Source: Effrenium voratum
Lineage: Eukaryota > Sar > Dinophyceae > Suessiales > Symbiodiniaceae
Length of the DNA: 64,000 bases
Direction of reading: 5' to 3'
NCBI GenBank assembly: GCA_963377175.1
Contig: CAUJNA010000491.1
Coordinates: 739,072-803,071 of the forward strand
Position 1 is the first letter of the stretch. The number at the start of each line of letters is the position of its first letter. The position numbers were made by a program, and so were the translations under genes. Positions 52,540-62,887 of this stretch are shown piece by piece. The notes under the pieces were generated by a model. It did not search any database. It was not told the DNA's origin and worked only from the letters and a program-made list of their open reading frames with translations.

Positions 52540-52785
52540 GAACGCTTGACCCGGCGGAACAAGAACATTTCCACAAGTTTCACGCAGAAAGGCACAAAGC
52601 CAAGCAGAACTGCAGTTCATCTTTCCCGGTGAGTTGCAACTTGCATGTGAAAGAGGATCCTGCCGCATCGGGGCCTCACTCCTCCGAGGATGAGGACTCA
52701 GTGCGCTCTGGTGAAGCCGCCGCGATTGAACTGAACTCTCGCCGGCCACTCGTCAGCATGCTGCTCAATTTGATGCTTCGCGGTA
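52540..52785. CDS. Coding-like block, plus strand slightly preferred
   Basis: The plus frame EQEHFHKFHAERHKAKQNC, LHVKEDPAASGPHSSEDED, SVRSGEAAAIELNSRRPLV ends at the canonical donor CTTCGCG|GTAAGT. On minus a 70 bp piece SSFTCKLQLTGKDELQFCL has both splice sites (GCGGCAG|, CTGC|GTGAAAC) and looks equally good. Confidence 0.45.
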
Positions 52786-53477
52786 AGTTCCGCTGGAAGC
52801 AAAGCCCAGGCCAGGTCGTTGGTTTGCGTTCTCCTGGTCAGCCTTTCTCCACTCTCAAGCTGCGGAGGGCAACGGAAAGCCTGCCCCAACGCCGGGTTTT
52901 CACCCCGCTTTGCAAAACCACTCTTGCCCAAAAGAACATGGACTGAAGATGTGTGGCTAGGGTTGAAAGCCAACATGTTGAACACATAGATTGTTTTGGT
53001 AGCACTTTGCTAGGCCAAGGGTAAGTGCCGGACAAATCGCGAGCCAAGGCTCCGCAACTGGGGTCAGGGGGATGAGCATAATCCGTTGCGATAGTTCCCT
53101 TTTACAGGAAGGACCAACGGAGGATACCTGAACCTGAAAATTCGGGAATCACATGAAAGGCTGGTGTACTCCAAGAAAATATGGCTGTTCCTTTGAGTGA
53201 GTTCTTTCGCTGAACACCTCCATACTTCCAAGGTTCTCGCCAGCGCGCAACGCTGGGTGGTTCCCAGGTTCTGCCCTGCGCCCTTGGAAATCGCGGGGTT
53301 TTGAGAAGGAACCACCAAAGGCCTGATAGGGAAGCGGCTGGTTTTTCAGAGTTGGGAAATGAACCGCAAGAAATATTGTGCTATTTTTAAATGAGACATA
53401 CACGCGCTGGGGACATCCAACTCTAGAAGTATCACCGGCCACTCTTTGACTTCAAGTTGAAGAAGCGCTTCCGAAGC

Positions 53478-53592
53478 TCGGTTGCTGTTGATCCCCTACA
53501 AAAAAAAAGGTTAACTTTCTGATGGTTTAGTGGAAAACACCGTTGTTTCCCAAAACGTTAAAGTCTAAAGATCCAACCCAATAGCAGTCAAG
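53478..53592. mobile_element. Family D element, copy D7
   Basis: CTCGGTTGCTGTTGATCCCC ... AAAGTCTAAAGATCC ... AGCAGTCAAG, 115 bp. Confidence 0.75.
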
Positions 53593-53843
53593 ATGGCCCC
53601 TGAAACCGAATTTACACCAGAAATTGTCTCCCATGACAACTTCTCCTCACGTTTAAGGGGATTCCCGCTGATATCATGGAAGCTGGCCCAAAGCCCACAT
53701 TTGCCATGCGTTGAAAAGCTGAACTCGTGTCTTCACTCCAAACCCAAAAAAAAACAAAGGCACACAACCTGAGGCCGCAAAAAAAAAAAGCCTTTGAGCA
53801 GCTGATTTGCAAATTGTGGGGTCCTTCTCCACTCCCGAAGTTT

Positions 53844-53939
53844 CTCACGTCCTGGCTTGGCCAAAAAGCCATGAACTTTCTATTTATCACCCAAATTATA
53901 TTCTCCAAAGGTGTAAAGTCCAGGAATCCAGGGAGTGAG
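53844..53939. mobile_element. Family C element, copy C7
   Basis: CTCACGTCCTGGCTTGGCC ... AAAGTCCAGGAATCCAGGGAG then TGAG; TIR CTCAC / GTGAG with CCTGG. Confidence 0.65.
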
Positions 53940-54009
53940 TTTCTCCTGGAACATGACCCCGAAATGAAAACTCCCTTCATGGCAACCAGGAGGCGATGTT
54001 CTGAATCAC

Positions 54010-54234
54010 CTGAAAGGAAAGGCTGCCCATTGTTTGCCGCAAGTTTCGCGGCAAGGTGGTTTCACACCCCCACCAAAAGCACAACTTGAACACCGCACTA
54101 AAACGCAACTCTTCAAGTGGGCCAAGGGGTGATGCTTAAATCGCCCCAAACGGGAAGTATCCGCTTCGGGCATTCCCCGATCGATCCGCCCAAGGCCAGT
54201 AGCGGTGCCCAAAGGCGCGGGCAGATCGATGCAG
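54010..54234 (-). CDS. Minus exon downstream of unit R
   Basis: Acceptor CGACACCACCCAG, donor CCTTTCAG|GTGATTC, 225 bp. Reads CIDLPAPLGTATGLGRIDRG, MPEADTSRLGRFKHHPLAH, CAFGGGVKPPCRETCGKQW. Five to six Cys residues. It lies past the unit R stop at 56654, so either it is a separate gene or that TAG is spliced out. Confidence 0.5.
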
Positions 54235-55048
54235 CTGGGTGGTGTCGCAAGCACCTTAAGGACGGGCTTCGAAATGGTTTCCTTTTGGTTTCCAATTGAA
54301 CCAACCTGGAGAAGGATAACTACCCCCCCAAAAAAAAAGAAAAAAATGAAAGAAAAAAGGAATCTCATGCGACCGTTGTGACCGAGAGGAGAATGGTTGT
54401 CTCCGGTCTTTCCCGCATGGCCCCGGCAGTGTCTAGAGGACAAGGAGTTCCCTGTTCCACTGTGAACCCTTACGTGCATCAACCAGGCAAAAAACAGCAA
54501 GGATTGCCCTTTGAACGGCAGAGACTTGTGAACAGGGTCTTTCATTGACCCCTGTTTCAGATTCTCGTGCAGAAATATTCTTGAAGATTTGTCGGAAGAC
54601 AAACCTCTGACCGGTTCAGGAAGTAGGTCAAGCCACAACAAGTACCGATTTCACCCATGCTGCCAACAAAGTGAGGAAATGTCACCAGCATAAGGCACTT
54701 GATTATATTGTTTCGACCTTCAACTGTTTGTTCGAGCGGAACTTAGGAATATGCTTGAATCTGATTCATATACCTAGGCATTTTGTCAGCTATGGTTCCT
54801 CTGGAACAAAGAAATCTTCCTGACAGAGCCACGCCTGTCTACCAGAGGTGGGCACCCTTGTTTAATGGTTGACTTTGAAAGGGGACCCAAGGACCGGAAC
54901 CCCCATGGAAATCCAGGAATGCCCCGCTCAAGGTCGCTGACGACGGTTCGGCATGCCGAGCGATAGGCTGTCGTGAGTGATGATCTTCAGGCGCGCCCAC
55001 TCGTCGCCTGACGATTTGGGAGGTATGGCTTTTTGTCTGAGGGTGTTG

Positions 55049-55143
55049 GTATTACACCCTGGGATTACATTGGGAAATGACCCAGAATGGTTCAAAACAA
55101 CACGGTGGGGTCAATACACAGGTGTATTCCCAGGGTGTAATAC
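55049..55143. mobile_element. Family J inverted-repeat element
   Basis: GTATTACACCCTGGGATTAC and GTATTCCCAGGGTGTAATAC form a 20 bp near-perfect TIR of a 95 bp element. Single copy here. Confidence 0.85.
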
Positions 55144-55194
55144 AAAACCCTTGGATTTTGTGGCCAAAAAAAACCTCCGATCCTGGAATATGGC

Positions 55195-55310
55195 GTCACT
55201 TGCAAACTTTGGCACCGGGGTTGCCAAAAGGATGCGGACGGATACGGACTTTTGGCCGTATCGCATGTACCGGATTTCAACAAAAACAACTTGTGAATCA
55301 GGTGATTTGT
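55195..55310 (-). CDS. Possible minus exon
   Basis: Frame VVFVEIRYMRYGQKSVSVR then ILLATPVPKFASDAIF, protein-like with moderate bias, 50 bp upstream of element J in the minus direction. Confidence 0.4.
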
Positions 55311-55462
55311 TGGATGCAGCAGTCGGGGAACCTTGACCAAACATGTTGCAGAAGACCACGCTTTTGCGGGCAAAGCTCCTGTAGATAAGGGCAAATTTCT
55401 ACACATGGGTCGATGTTCTATTTTTTTTACCTTGACTCGCAAACATGGGAAGTCCCCTGTTT

Positions 55463-55566
55463 CTCACTTCCGTGGATTGGCCACAAAACAGGGTAACCAA
55501 ACTCGTCAGTTTTTCACTAAAATGGCCCCAACCCAAAAAGTGACCAAAGTCCAGTCAGGCAGTGAG
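55463..55566. mobile_element. Family C element, copy C6
   Basis: CTCACTTCCGTGGATTGGCC ... TTCACTAAAATGGCCCC ... AAAGTCCAGTCAGGCAGTGAG. Confidence 0.75.
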
Positions 55567-55779
55567 GTTTTTGGGCAACCCCATTTTGCCCGGCTAAATG
55601 GGATCGAATCCTCAGCATTCAGGAGCTCTGTGCCCGGTCAGTGCAGAAATCTATGGCGACATGGGAGACTGCTTTGCAGAGGCGGAAAAGCCCAGCAAAA
55701 AAAATAATAGAAAGCAAGATGCGTCCATCCCACAGGATCACTCGATCGTGCTGGCGTCGCCTGGCAGAATACAAATGTG

Positions 55780-56640
55780 TATATATATATATATATATAT
55801 GTGTACATACATGTGTGTATATTACAAGGGCATGAGTATTTCAAAACAAAAACTGATGCACTTATTTTGTTTCAAGCTATCAATGTACGATGCTTTGACA
55901 CAGTGACCTTGATAGACTCAGGACATCCTTGTTTGGCGGCACCACCAAACAAGCACCCTAGAGATGGAAGCCACATAGCAGCGGGGGCGTGTACATACAT
56001 ATCATATAAATAGCCGCTCACAAATAAACAGCAATAAATGAATACGCACATAAACAAATAAAACTGATGCAGGAGTAAACACACAAATTAACAACTTAAT
56101 AAAGGAACAAGCAAGTATGTAAGTATGCAAGCTAGCAATTAAGCTCGCAAGTAGGTAAGTAGATAAGTAGGTACGTAGGTAAGCGAGCAAGCGAGCAAGC
56201 GAGCCAGCGAGCAAGCAGGCAAGCACATTAAAAATAAAATAAAAATGAAATAGACATAACTCAACATGGGAAAAACATATACACATGCGTAACTTCACTA
56301 ACTAACGAGCAAACTAACTAACTAACTAACTAACTAAATGCACAAGCACGCACACGTGCACGCACATCTGCATATACATTTACATGTGTAGATGCATATA
56401 CATCGCATATAAATCTCTTCTGTGCAAAGAGTAGACAGGGTGGCCCTGGGGGGGCGGTGACCATGTATATATATATATATCATATACAAATAACTAAAAA
56501 AACAAACAAACAAACAAATAAATAAACAAATAAATACATAAACAAATACATACATAAACAAATACATAAATAAATACATAAATAAATAAATAAATAAACA
56601 AATACATAAATAAATACATACATCTATATATATAATATGT
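55780..56640. repeat. Cluster of microsatellites
   Basis: (AT)n at 55783-55800, AAGT/AAGC/AGGT tetranucleotides about 56110-56225, (ACTA)n about 56310-56337, (AT)n at 56465-56480 and AAAT/AAAC arrays 56490-56635. Marks the 3' flank of unit R. Confidence 0.9.
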
Positions 56641-56653
56641 GTATAGACAAGAT

Positions 56654-56785
56654 CTAGATCGCCGTTCCGGGGTTCCAGGGTTCCGGGCCGAGGTCAAAGT
56701 CGCTGGCCAACGGCAAACGCAGCGAGAAGGGCGTCGCCACCGTGGCGGCCCAGTTCTCAGCCGTTGGAGCCAAGGGGAGCCGCCC
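56654..56785 (-). CDS. Unit R last exon with stop
   Basis: Minus frame LAPTAENWAATVATPFSLRL then PLASDFDLGPEPWNPGTAI and TAG at 56654-56656. Third bases are G or C in about nine of ten codons, the strongest bias in the window. The acceptor is not resolved (purine-rich upstream). Mildly acidic C-terminus; no family recognised. Confidence 0.6.
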   Translation of the reverse strand, partial: GRLPLAPTAENWAATVATPFSLRLPLASDFDLGPEPWNPGTAI

Positions 56786-57037
56786 CTTCCCCCAAAAAAA
56801 GCCGAAAAAAGCCACCCTGAAAGACTAAAAACAAACTTACAAAAAAACAAAACGGAGAAAAACACAATTTAAAAAATGGCCCCACAAAAAGGAATGGTGG
56901 CTTTGCTTTTGGTTTCATTCAAAACCCAGAAAAAAAGACAGATCCTTGGGTGTGCTTTTGATTTCATTATAAACCACCAAATTCAGTACCCTCAAAAAAG
57001 ACGGACCTCTATGGGCTTTGCAATCCAGTTCCCTCAC

Positions 57038-57195
57038 CTGAGCGGCCTTGGCTGGAACATGTCAACGGTGTGAAACAAATACTGCACGCAAGAATGGGGT
57101 TTATCATTTCCCCAGCCAAACCAGGTAGTAGAACCGGGTAAAACAGCCGCGGGTGTTGGGCGCTCACGGTTCCGTGGTCAGCAAAAGCCCACACT
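57038..57195 (-). CDS. Unit R exon
   Basis: Reads WAFADHGTVSAQHPRLFYP, VLLPGLAGEMINPILACSI, ending at the canonical donor CGCTCAG|GTGAGG. The upstream AG (ACGACAAG) is plausible. Confidence 0.55.
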
Positions 57196-57597
57196 TGTCG
57201 TTCCTATCTTACTTTCCTGAGTGGTTTCCAAACGTGTTGTTTGCCACTAGAATGGCCATCTCCAAGAGATGTGCACTCAAGCTCATTGGAATTCATTCGT
57301 GGGAGACTATGCAATGCACGCTGAAGGGCTCACCACGAATTTGCAAAAGCATCGCGGGACACCTGTGGAAACCGGAAACAGGCACCAGTCCAACCTCAGC
57401 TTTGGCCCCAACCTAGAGAACAACATCTCTATTTAGATTGTGATCCAATGCGATCCATACCAAGTGCAAAGTCACGTAAGTCTGCATCTAAAGCCGCAAT
57501 TGGTTTTGTGCAAGTTGACGCCACCCGATTCGAATTGATTGGAGCCATGGCGCCATGCTGGCATCAGTCAACAAGCTTTCTGTTGAGGTGCCAATGT

Positions 57598-57712
57598 CTT
57601 GGTTGCGAGTTGACCCCTCTGCAAAAAGCTTAACTCTTTGTGGGTTTGATGGACAGCCCCCTGGATTTCCCAAAAAGCTAAAGTCTCAAGATCCAACCCA
57701 ATAGCGATCAAG
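57598..57712. mobile_element. Family D element, copy D8
   Basis: CTTGGTTGCGAGTTGACCCC ... AAAGTCTCAAGATCC ... AGCGATCAAG. On minus it begins CTT|GATCGC, a GA-type donor, and ends GCAACCAAG. Confidence 0.8.
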
Positions 57713-57769
57713 TTGTCTCTGTCCAAGATCGCAGTTCAGACAAGTCGCGTTTCCAACTTGCTCCCTAAG

Positions 57770-57935
57770 CTGAACCCCAAAAGTTTCGGCCGGTCCCAAA
57801 GTGGCGAACAGAAAGGACCGCCATCCCCGGCGCCCCGGAACCGAGCGTTGCCGGTGCTTGCACCCGTAGGATCCCCACCTCCAACTGGACATGAGGGCTC
57901 TGGAGCCAGCTGTATTGGATCGCGGAATCCAGTGG
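57770..57935 (-). CDS. Unit R exon
   Basis: Frame SWLQSPHVQLEVGILRVQA, PATLGSGAPGMAVLSVRHF, GTGRNF, strong bias. The beta-strand alternation (VQLEVGILRVQAPA) would fit a C2-like domain, as inference only. A second minus frame is used near 57720 (NATCLNCDLGQRQL), so an additional intron or exon may lie between. Confidence 0.55.
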
Positions 57936-58124
57936 CTTACTTCTCTTCGAAAAGCGGCAACAGCTTTCCAAAGCTTCAAGGTGTGAACCTGAGAAGGGAT
58001 CTACCGCTTGGAACTTGTCTGTCGTCTATGAGTCAGACTTCATTGAGGATGTCCCGATATTCCTGGGATTCTTGCTTTTTTACAGTGGCCCTCCATGCGG
58101 AGGGTTCCCTTCTCTTTTGGAGAG

Positions 58125-58203
58125 CTGAGGCGGAAGCATTGGAGTAGGAGACGAGGCCACCGGTCAAAGGCACCAAGAGGCCCTCGTTGTTGGCCGGCAT
58201 CAC
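58125..58203 (-). CDS. Unit R exon
   Basis: Acceptor GGGACCTTCCCAG, frame VMPANNEGLLVPLTGGLVS then YSNASASA, excellent bias. An overlapping minus frame is open for 102 codons without such bias. Confidence 0.55.
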
Positions 58204-58512
58204 CTGGGAAGGTCCCGAAACCTGCGGGAGTTTCCACTGCTAAGCACAGGGGTGAGGAGCAAAGGGCACCTGATATAATTTTGAAGGCTTCCACTACGAG
58301 GCCCAGATCTCCATGATCAACTCTTTGATTGGTTTTCAAGTTGGACACCCTTTATTTAAAGGGTGCCACTGGGCAATGGGGACTGCTAACCCAAATTGAA
58401 GCTGCCCCAAAAAACACTTTCAGGGACCCCAACAAAATCACCATATATCGTGGGGTTCCTGGGGTTTCCCTTTAGAAACCAAAACCAAAGCAGCCCTCAA
58501 ATCACACCATAC

Positions 58513-58600
58513 TTTCTTCTGAAGGTGGCGTGGGGCCAGTGAAACCCTCACGCTAGCCACGGCTGTCGTGGACATGGACAGATGAGGAAGGACCAACGGT
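58513..58600 (-). CDS. Unit R exon
   Basis: Frame LVLPHLSMSTTAVASVRVS then LAPRHLQKK, donor AGAAA|GTATGG. Confidence 0.5.
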
Positions 58601-59599
58601 TTTTGTGGTTGAGTCCTCATGTCCCTCCAAATTGATCATAATGATTTTAACATATTTTAACCAAACCGCTTGTCTGCGGAGTTTGCGGGTTACTTTTGGG
58701 CCGCCTTCAGTCAACTAGTCAACTACCCTGACAAGGCTACCTTCAATGCAATCAAAGACATACCCACATCCCTTCCCAAGAAGTGCCTGATATGTCAAAT
58801 CGGCTGTCAGTGAACCTCTCCGGTTGCAAACCGCAAGCTCAGATGGGCAATGCCAAAGAAGCGCCAAAGAGCAGCCAAGTGCCCCAAGGAACGTTTGGGA
58901 CAAATACATCCAATCACCTTTGCAAAACAACATACCAAATCAGCAGGTAATTTAATGGCCTGTCTTTATTTCTCAAGGGACCCTGAGAAATTCAGGGACT
59001 TCGAAAAGGTCTCTGTGAATTGCGGATGCAACAAGCGCATCCACGGAAAGCCCGATAGATAGAAACCACTGTCCTACCCGCTGGTGTACATTTCTGGCTC
59101 AGAACAGCCCCCTATTGAGCAATTCAACGATTTATATGAAATTTGTTGGGCAGTTCAATGCACAAAAGCCAACACACGAGCGTGTACTGACACATTGACT
59201 CACTTGTCCAAAGAACCTGGACATGTTGGGGCCCCGAGAGGCAGAAAAGGATGGTCTTCATGGGTGGGCTCGTTTCACCCCCAGGGGGGTTGAAGGGAAC
59301 GACTTCTCCTGTCTAAAGTACCCCTGAACCAATCAGCCCATCCCAAAGCAAGGTCAGTGCACAGGAAACCATTCAAAATCTGTTCCGGCCCATCTTTCCC
59401 CGTGCCGAGGCGTGGGCACAGCGGTCATTGGAGCACAGATCGCGCGGGAAACACCAAACCTCAGGCAGCATTATGAGGTGATTTTCCCGGGAGCTGTCCT
59501 TTTTGACACGGACTTGCACCAAATTCGCATGGAACCACAAAAGGAGGGTGGGTCCTTAAATGAGGAAGCTTTCTAAAATTGTAGGTTTTCTGGAATTCC

Positions 59600-59800
59600 T
59601 TCTTAACCCGCAGCAGTGTGTTCCATCAACCGGGGTTGATTGGGTGTCACAGGACATGGGTCCAGAGCCCAAGGAATTCGATCTCTTCCCCAGGACATGT
59701 TCCTGCGTTTTGGGTGACATACCATTCACGCATGGCCATCTATGGCAGGAAAATGCTGTCTCTGACATATCCAATACTGCTTCAGATCCCAAATGACCAT
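59600..59800 (-). CDS. Possible unit R exon
   Basis: Minus frame VLDMSETAFSCHRWPCVNG, MSPKTQEHVLGKRSNSLGS after TCTGAAG. The plus strand (DWVSQDMGPEPKEFDLFPR) is equally open. Confidence 0.35.
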
Positions 59801-60019
59801 TACCCCCAGGTTCGATTAGCCACTTCATGGTCACTTTTAGGCTGCTCCCTTTGCTATGGCTCTAAACCAGTGTAGCGCAAAATGTCTTGTATGCAACTGC
59901 TAAGTAGTCACAATATGCACTCCAGGCTGTGTCCACTAATTACCCCATCCAGTGACCCCAAACAATAACATTTAGATTTTATGTGTTTTTTGGCAACCAC
60001 CTACTTCGAACAGCAAGCT

Positions 60020-60155
60020 CTATGGCTGCGGCTGTCATAGGCCTCAAATTTGGCCATGGGCGCTGATTGGCAGTGAAACAGCTTGGATTCGGCGAAGATT
60101 TCCAACTTGGCAATGCCAGTGGCCAAGACGTTCAGGGGGTAGCTGATCACAGGCA
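60020..60155 (-). CDS. Unit R exon
   Basis: Acceptor TTTTTCTCCCTAG, frame PVISYPLNVLATGIAKLEIF then AESKLFHCQSAPMAKFEAY, DSRS. Very strong bias and a clean pyrimidine tract; the downstream boundary is near AGCCGCAGCC. Among the most secure exons. Confidence 0.7.
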
Positions 60156-60417
60156 CTAGGGAGAAAAAGCAGTCTGACTCTGAGCTTCCAACTCACTTGT
60201 GTTGTTCTGAAACAGGTTCCAATGCAACGAAAATAGCTGTCTCACGATGTGGAAACTGCCCAACCAATAGGTTGGGTGGTAAGTTGCCCTCGTGAAATCA
60301 CAGACCAATCAAGCCGCTCACTCACCGAACCGGAGCACGCCCGGAGGGAGGAACTTATTCCTTGCACACCCCTTCTTTTGCATGGAGTAACAAGGGGATG
60401 TAGTTTCTATCCATGAC

Positions 60418-60508
60418 ATATCCTGAGCTCGGTGCATGCATGTTCACCGCGGTGTCCAAATTGCTCTGCGGAACATGTGTCGGCACATGCCTGGGATGCA
60501 GGACCTAC
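60418..60508 (-). CDS. Unit R exon, strand likely minus
   Basis: Acceptor GTCCTTCAAGTAG, frame VLHPRHVPTHVPQSNLDTA then VNMHAPSSGY, donor GATAT|GTCATGG. The plus frame (FTAVSKLLCGTCVGTCLGC) has higher bias but no splice sites. Confidence 0.4.
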
Positions 60509-61197
60509 TTGAAGGACCCCTTCGTGAAAAAGGGCGCCACAATGCGTATACACAGGTTTAATTGGGAAATTTGCAGCGTGTTTCCCTTTGCTCCTCTCTT
60601 GTCTCCCTACTGGCCTTTCCGAAAAGTGTGGCTAAACACCAAGAGAATATACCTGCAATTCCCTCGCTCCGAAACGTGACATGTAGCTACTTCCCGTGAC
60701 CACTGATGCTAACTTCGGAGCAATCTGGACCGTACATTTTTCAGGGGTGGTTCCACTTGTAAATGATCTATAATAGCTCCTCTGACAGGGTCCGCCCCAA
60801 AATCCGAAGTTTCCGTTTTCCAACAAGATTCCGAACTTGCTTGCAAGTTCCAAAGCCCCAACCAATATCCTGATTGGCACAAGATTCGCCCTTGAAAAGA
60901 ACACCTAAATTAACCGAATTTCACCTTGCAGAGGTGACGTGATTTGTCCCCTGAAAACATCACAGGAAACTCAGTCCAAGTGCCAACAGGTGATGTTGAA
61001 ATCACCAAGGCAAGTATGTGCACAGTTCTGCAAGTAAGGACTTACATCTTGGGTTCTCGCTCGTTTTGCCAGGGCTCGCAAAACGTAGACGTAGAACGAG
61101 GCCGTTTCATTTGGCACTAATCACCTCCCCTGGCAAAGGTTCACATACAAACTTGTAACGAATGTACCCAGCCGAAAAGAACAAACTTGTGGCTGCC

Positions 61198-61330
61198 TCA
61201 TGTTCCCACTTGGTTGGGAGGAAGCAACCGCCAATCTGGCGCTCGGGCTCTCAGACTCTCAGGTTCCAAAGTTTGAAACAAACCCCTGAAACACCTCAAA
61301 ACAAACATCTGGACATCGGTTTCTGAGCAA
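61198..61330 (-). CDS. Possible unit R exon
   Basis: After CTTTTGCTCAG: ETDVQMFVLRCFRGLFQTL then EPESLRARAPDWRLLPPNQ, TGA at 61198. Confidence 0.4.
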
Positions 61331-61369
61331 AAGAGGAGGGTTTGCCATTGCTTCGCCAATGTTTTATCC

Positions 61370-61426
61370 GCAAGCTGGCAGTCGGGTGCGGCCAAGGCAC
61401 ACGACGTTGGGCCCCATCTCTGTCAC
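61370..61426 (-). CDS. Unit R exon
   Basis: Acceptor AACGCGCAG, frame VTEMGPNVVCLGRTRLPA, all but one third base G or C. Confidence 0.55.
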
Positions 61427-61919
61427 CTGCGCGTTTCGTAGAGAGTCGAAAAGGAGAAGGGCAGAGTGTTTTTGGTCGAAACTTTCCTTTGGGAAGCCTG
61501 GAGACTCCCATGAAACTGGCCATCATGCGCATGTTCAGAAGTTCCTCTAGCAGGCATCTACCCATAGCCACTGTAGCTACTCCACAGGTACGCCTACCTA
61601 CTAGTCTACCCTTGTTCTTTACAGCCTTGAGCGGATTGGCCCGAAAAACGTCTGTTTACCACTAAAATGGTCCAAACCCAAACCGACCTCATTCACCCCC
61701 CTTTTTTCGCCCCCCCCTCCACAACCCTCCTGCGGTATGATGGACACTCAGGGTCTATGTCATAGCCACCTTCTGTTAGGGCATTGTTGCCTCAACAGCT
61801 GAAAGCTCTGGGGTGATTCGGAATCCTCCCCCTGCATAATGCCCAGTGTGTGTCCACCTTTCCGGGTTGTCATCCATAAAATAGCCAAGTCCATGCTCCT
61901 CCCTCCTTCCCCTTCCCAC

Positions 61920-62014
61920 CCGCCCCCCGCCCCCCGCCGTCTCCACGGTGGTGCCAATGCCCCAGCACCGGGGGAAGAACTTCTGGCGGTCCGTGAGGAG
62001 ATCGATGTCCTGCG
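61920..62014 (-). CDS. Unit R exon
   Basis: Acceptor GGCCATCCGCAG, frame QDIDLLTDRQKFFPRCWGI then GTTVETA, entering a Gly-rich GGGGGC run before the donor GGGCGG|GTGGGAAGG. Its first two bases complete the split codon left by the exon 62141-62284. Confidence 0.65.
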
Positions 62015-62140
62015 CTGCGGATGGCCATGCGCTTGGTTGGCCTCCATTGAAAGGTCCAGAGACCTCTCAATGGTAGGTCCTAGGTTTCGTCGCAGCCTCC
62101 CAAAAAGGGTTCTCTAAAAACATACCCAGCAAATAGGTAC

Positions 62141-62284
62141 CTGCCCGCCTCAGAGGGCGGAAGTGACCCTGTCCAGAGTGAGAAGGGGTCCCGGTACCTC
62201 CTGCTGGGACGAGCCCCCAAACGGCAGCTGACGAGGGTTTCGGGCCCGGAACGTACTGCAGGAACTGTTGGAAAGAGGACTCAC
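62141..62284 (-). CDS. Unit R most upstream exon seen
   Basis: 144 bp, acceptor AAGTCAGCCAG, donor GCGGGCAG|GTACC. Reads ESSFQQFLQYVPGPKPSSAA, VWGLVPAGGTGTPSHSGQG, HFRPLRR and ends in phase 1, matching the next exon. Both splice sites are canonical. Confidence 0.65.
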
Positions 62285-62639
62285 CTGGCTGACTTTTCTC
62301 TATCGGCGGATGACTAAACCAAAATTGAGGAACTGTGTCATGAAGTTGGCCAAGCTGTACCTGAACATTTCCTGCGTTTGTTTGTCCCCACCCCCGCTGC
62401 GAAGTCCGAGTGAAACCTTGAGGGGTGCAGGCCCCAATCGGTGAGCTCGCCATAAATAATGCAGCAAAAAATGCTGCCTCGTTGGCAGGTCTAAGGTCGG
62501 ACCTTCGGATTCCCAAGGTACAAGCGAAGCAACTGCAAGACTACTCCTTACTAACCAACGTAAGAAACCCCAACAAGGGGGTTCATTTCCCAAAAGGAGG
62601 TTCCTCTAAGAATGATGTGGGCTTTTTGGACTACAATGC

Positions 62640-62848
62640 ACACAACACAGAAATTACAACACACAAAGAACACACATGTCACAACACTCCACGCACACAA
62701 CACACCACTACCCAACACCAACACACACCAACACACACCAACACACACCAACACACATCACACACCACACCACACCACCCCACGCGACGCCACGCCACGC
62801 CACGCAACGCCACACCAACACACACACACACACACACACATACACACA

Positions 62849-62887
<39 letters not shown>

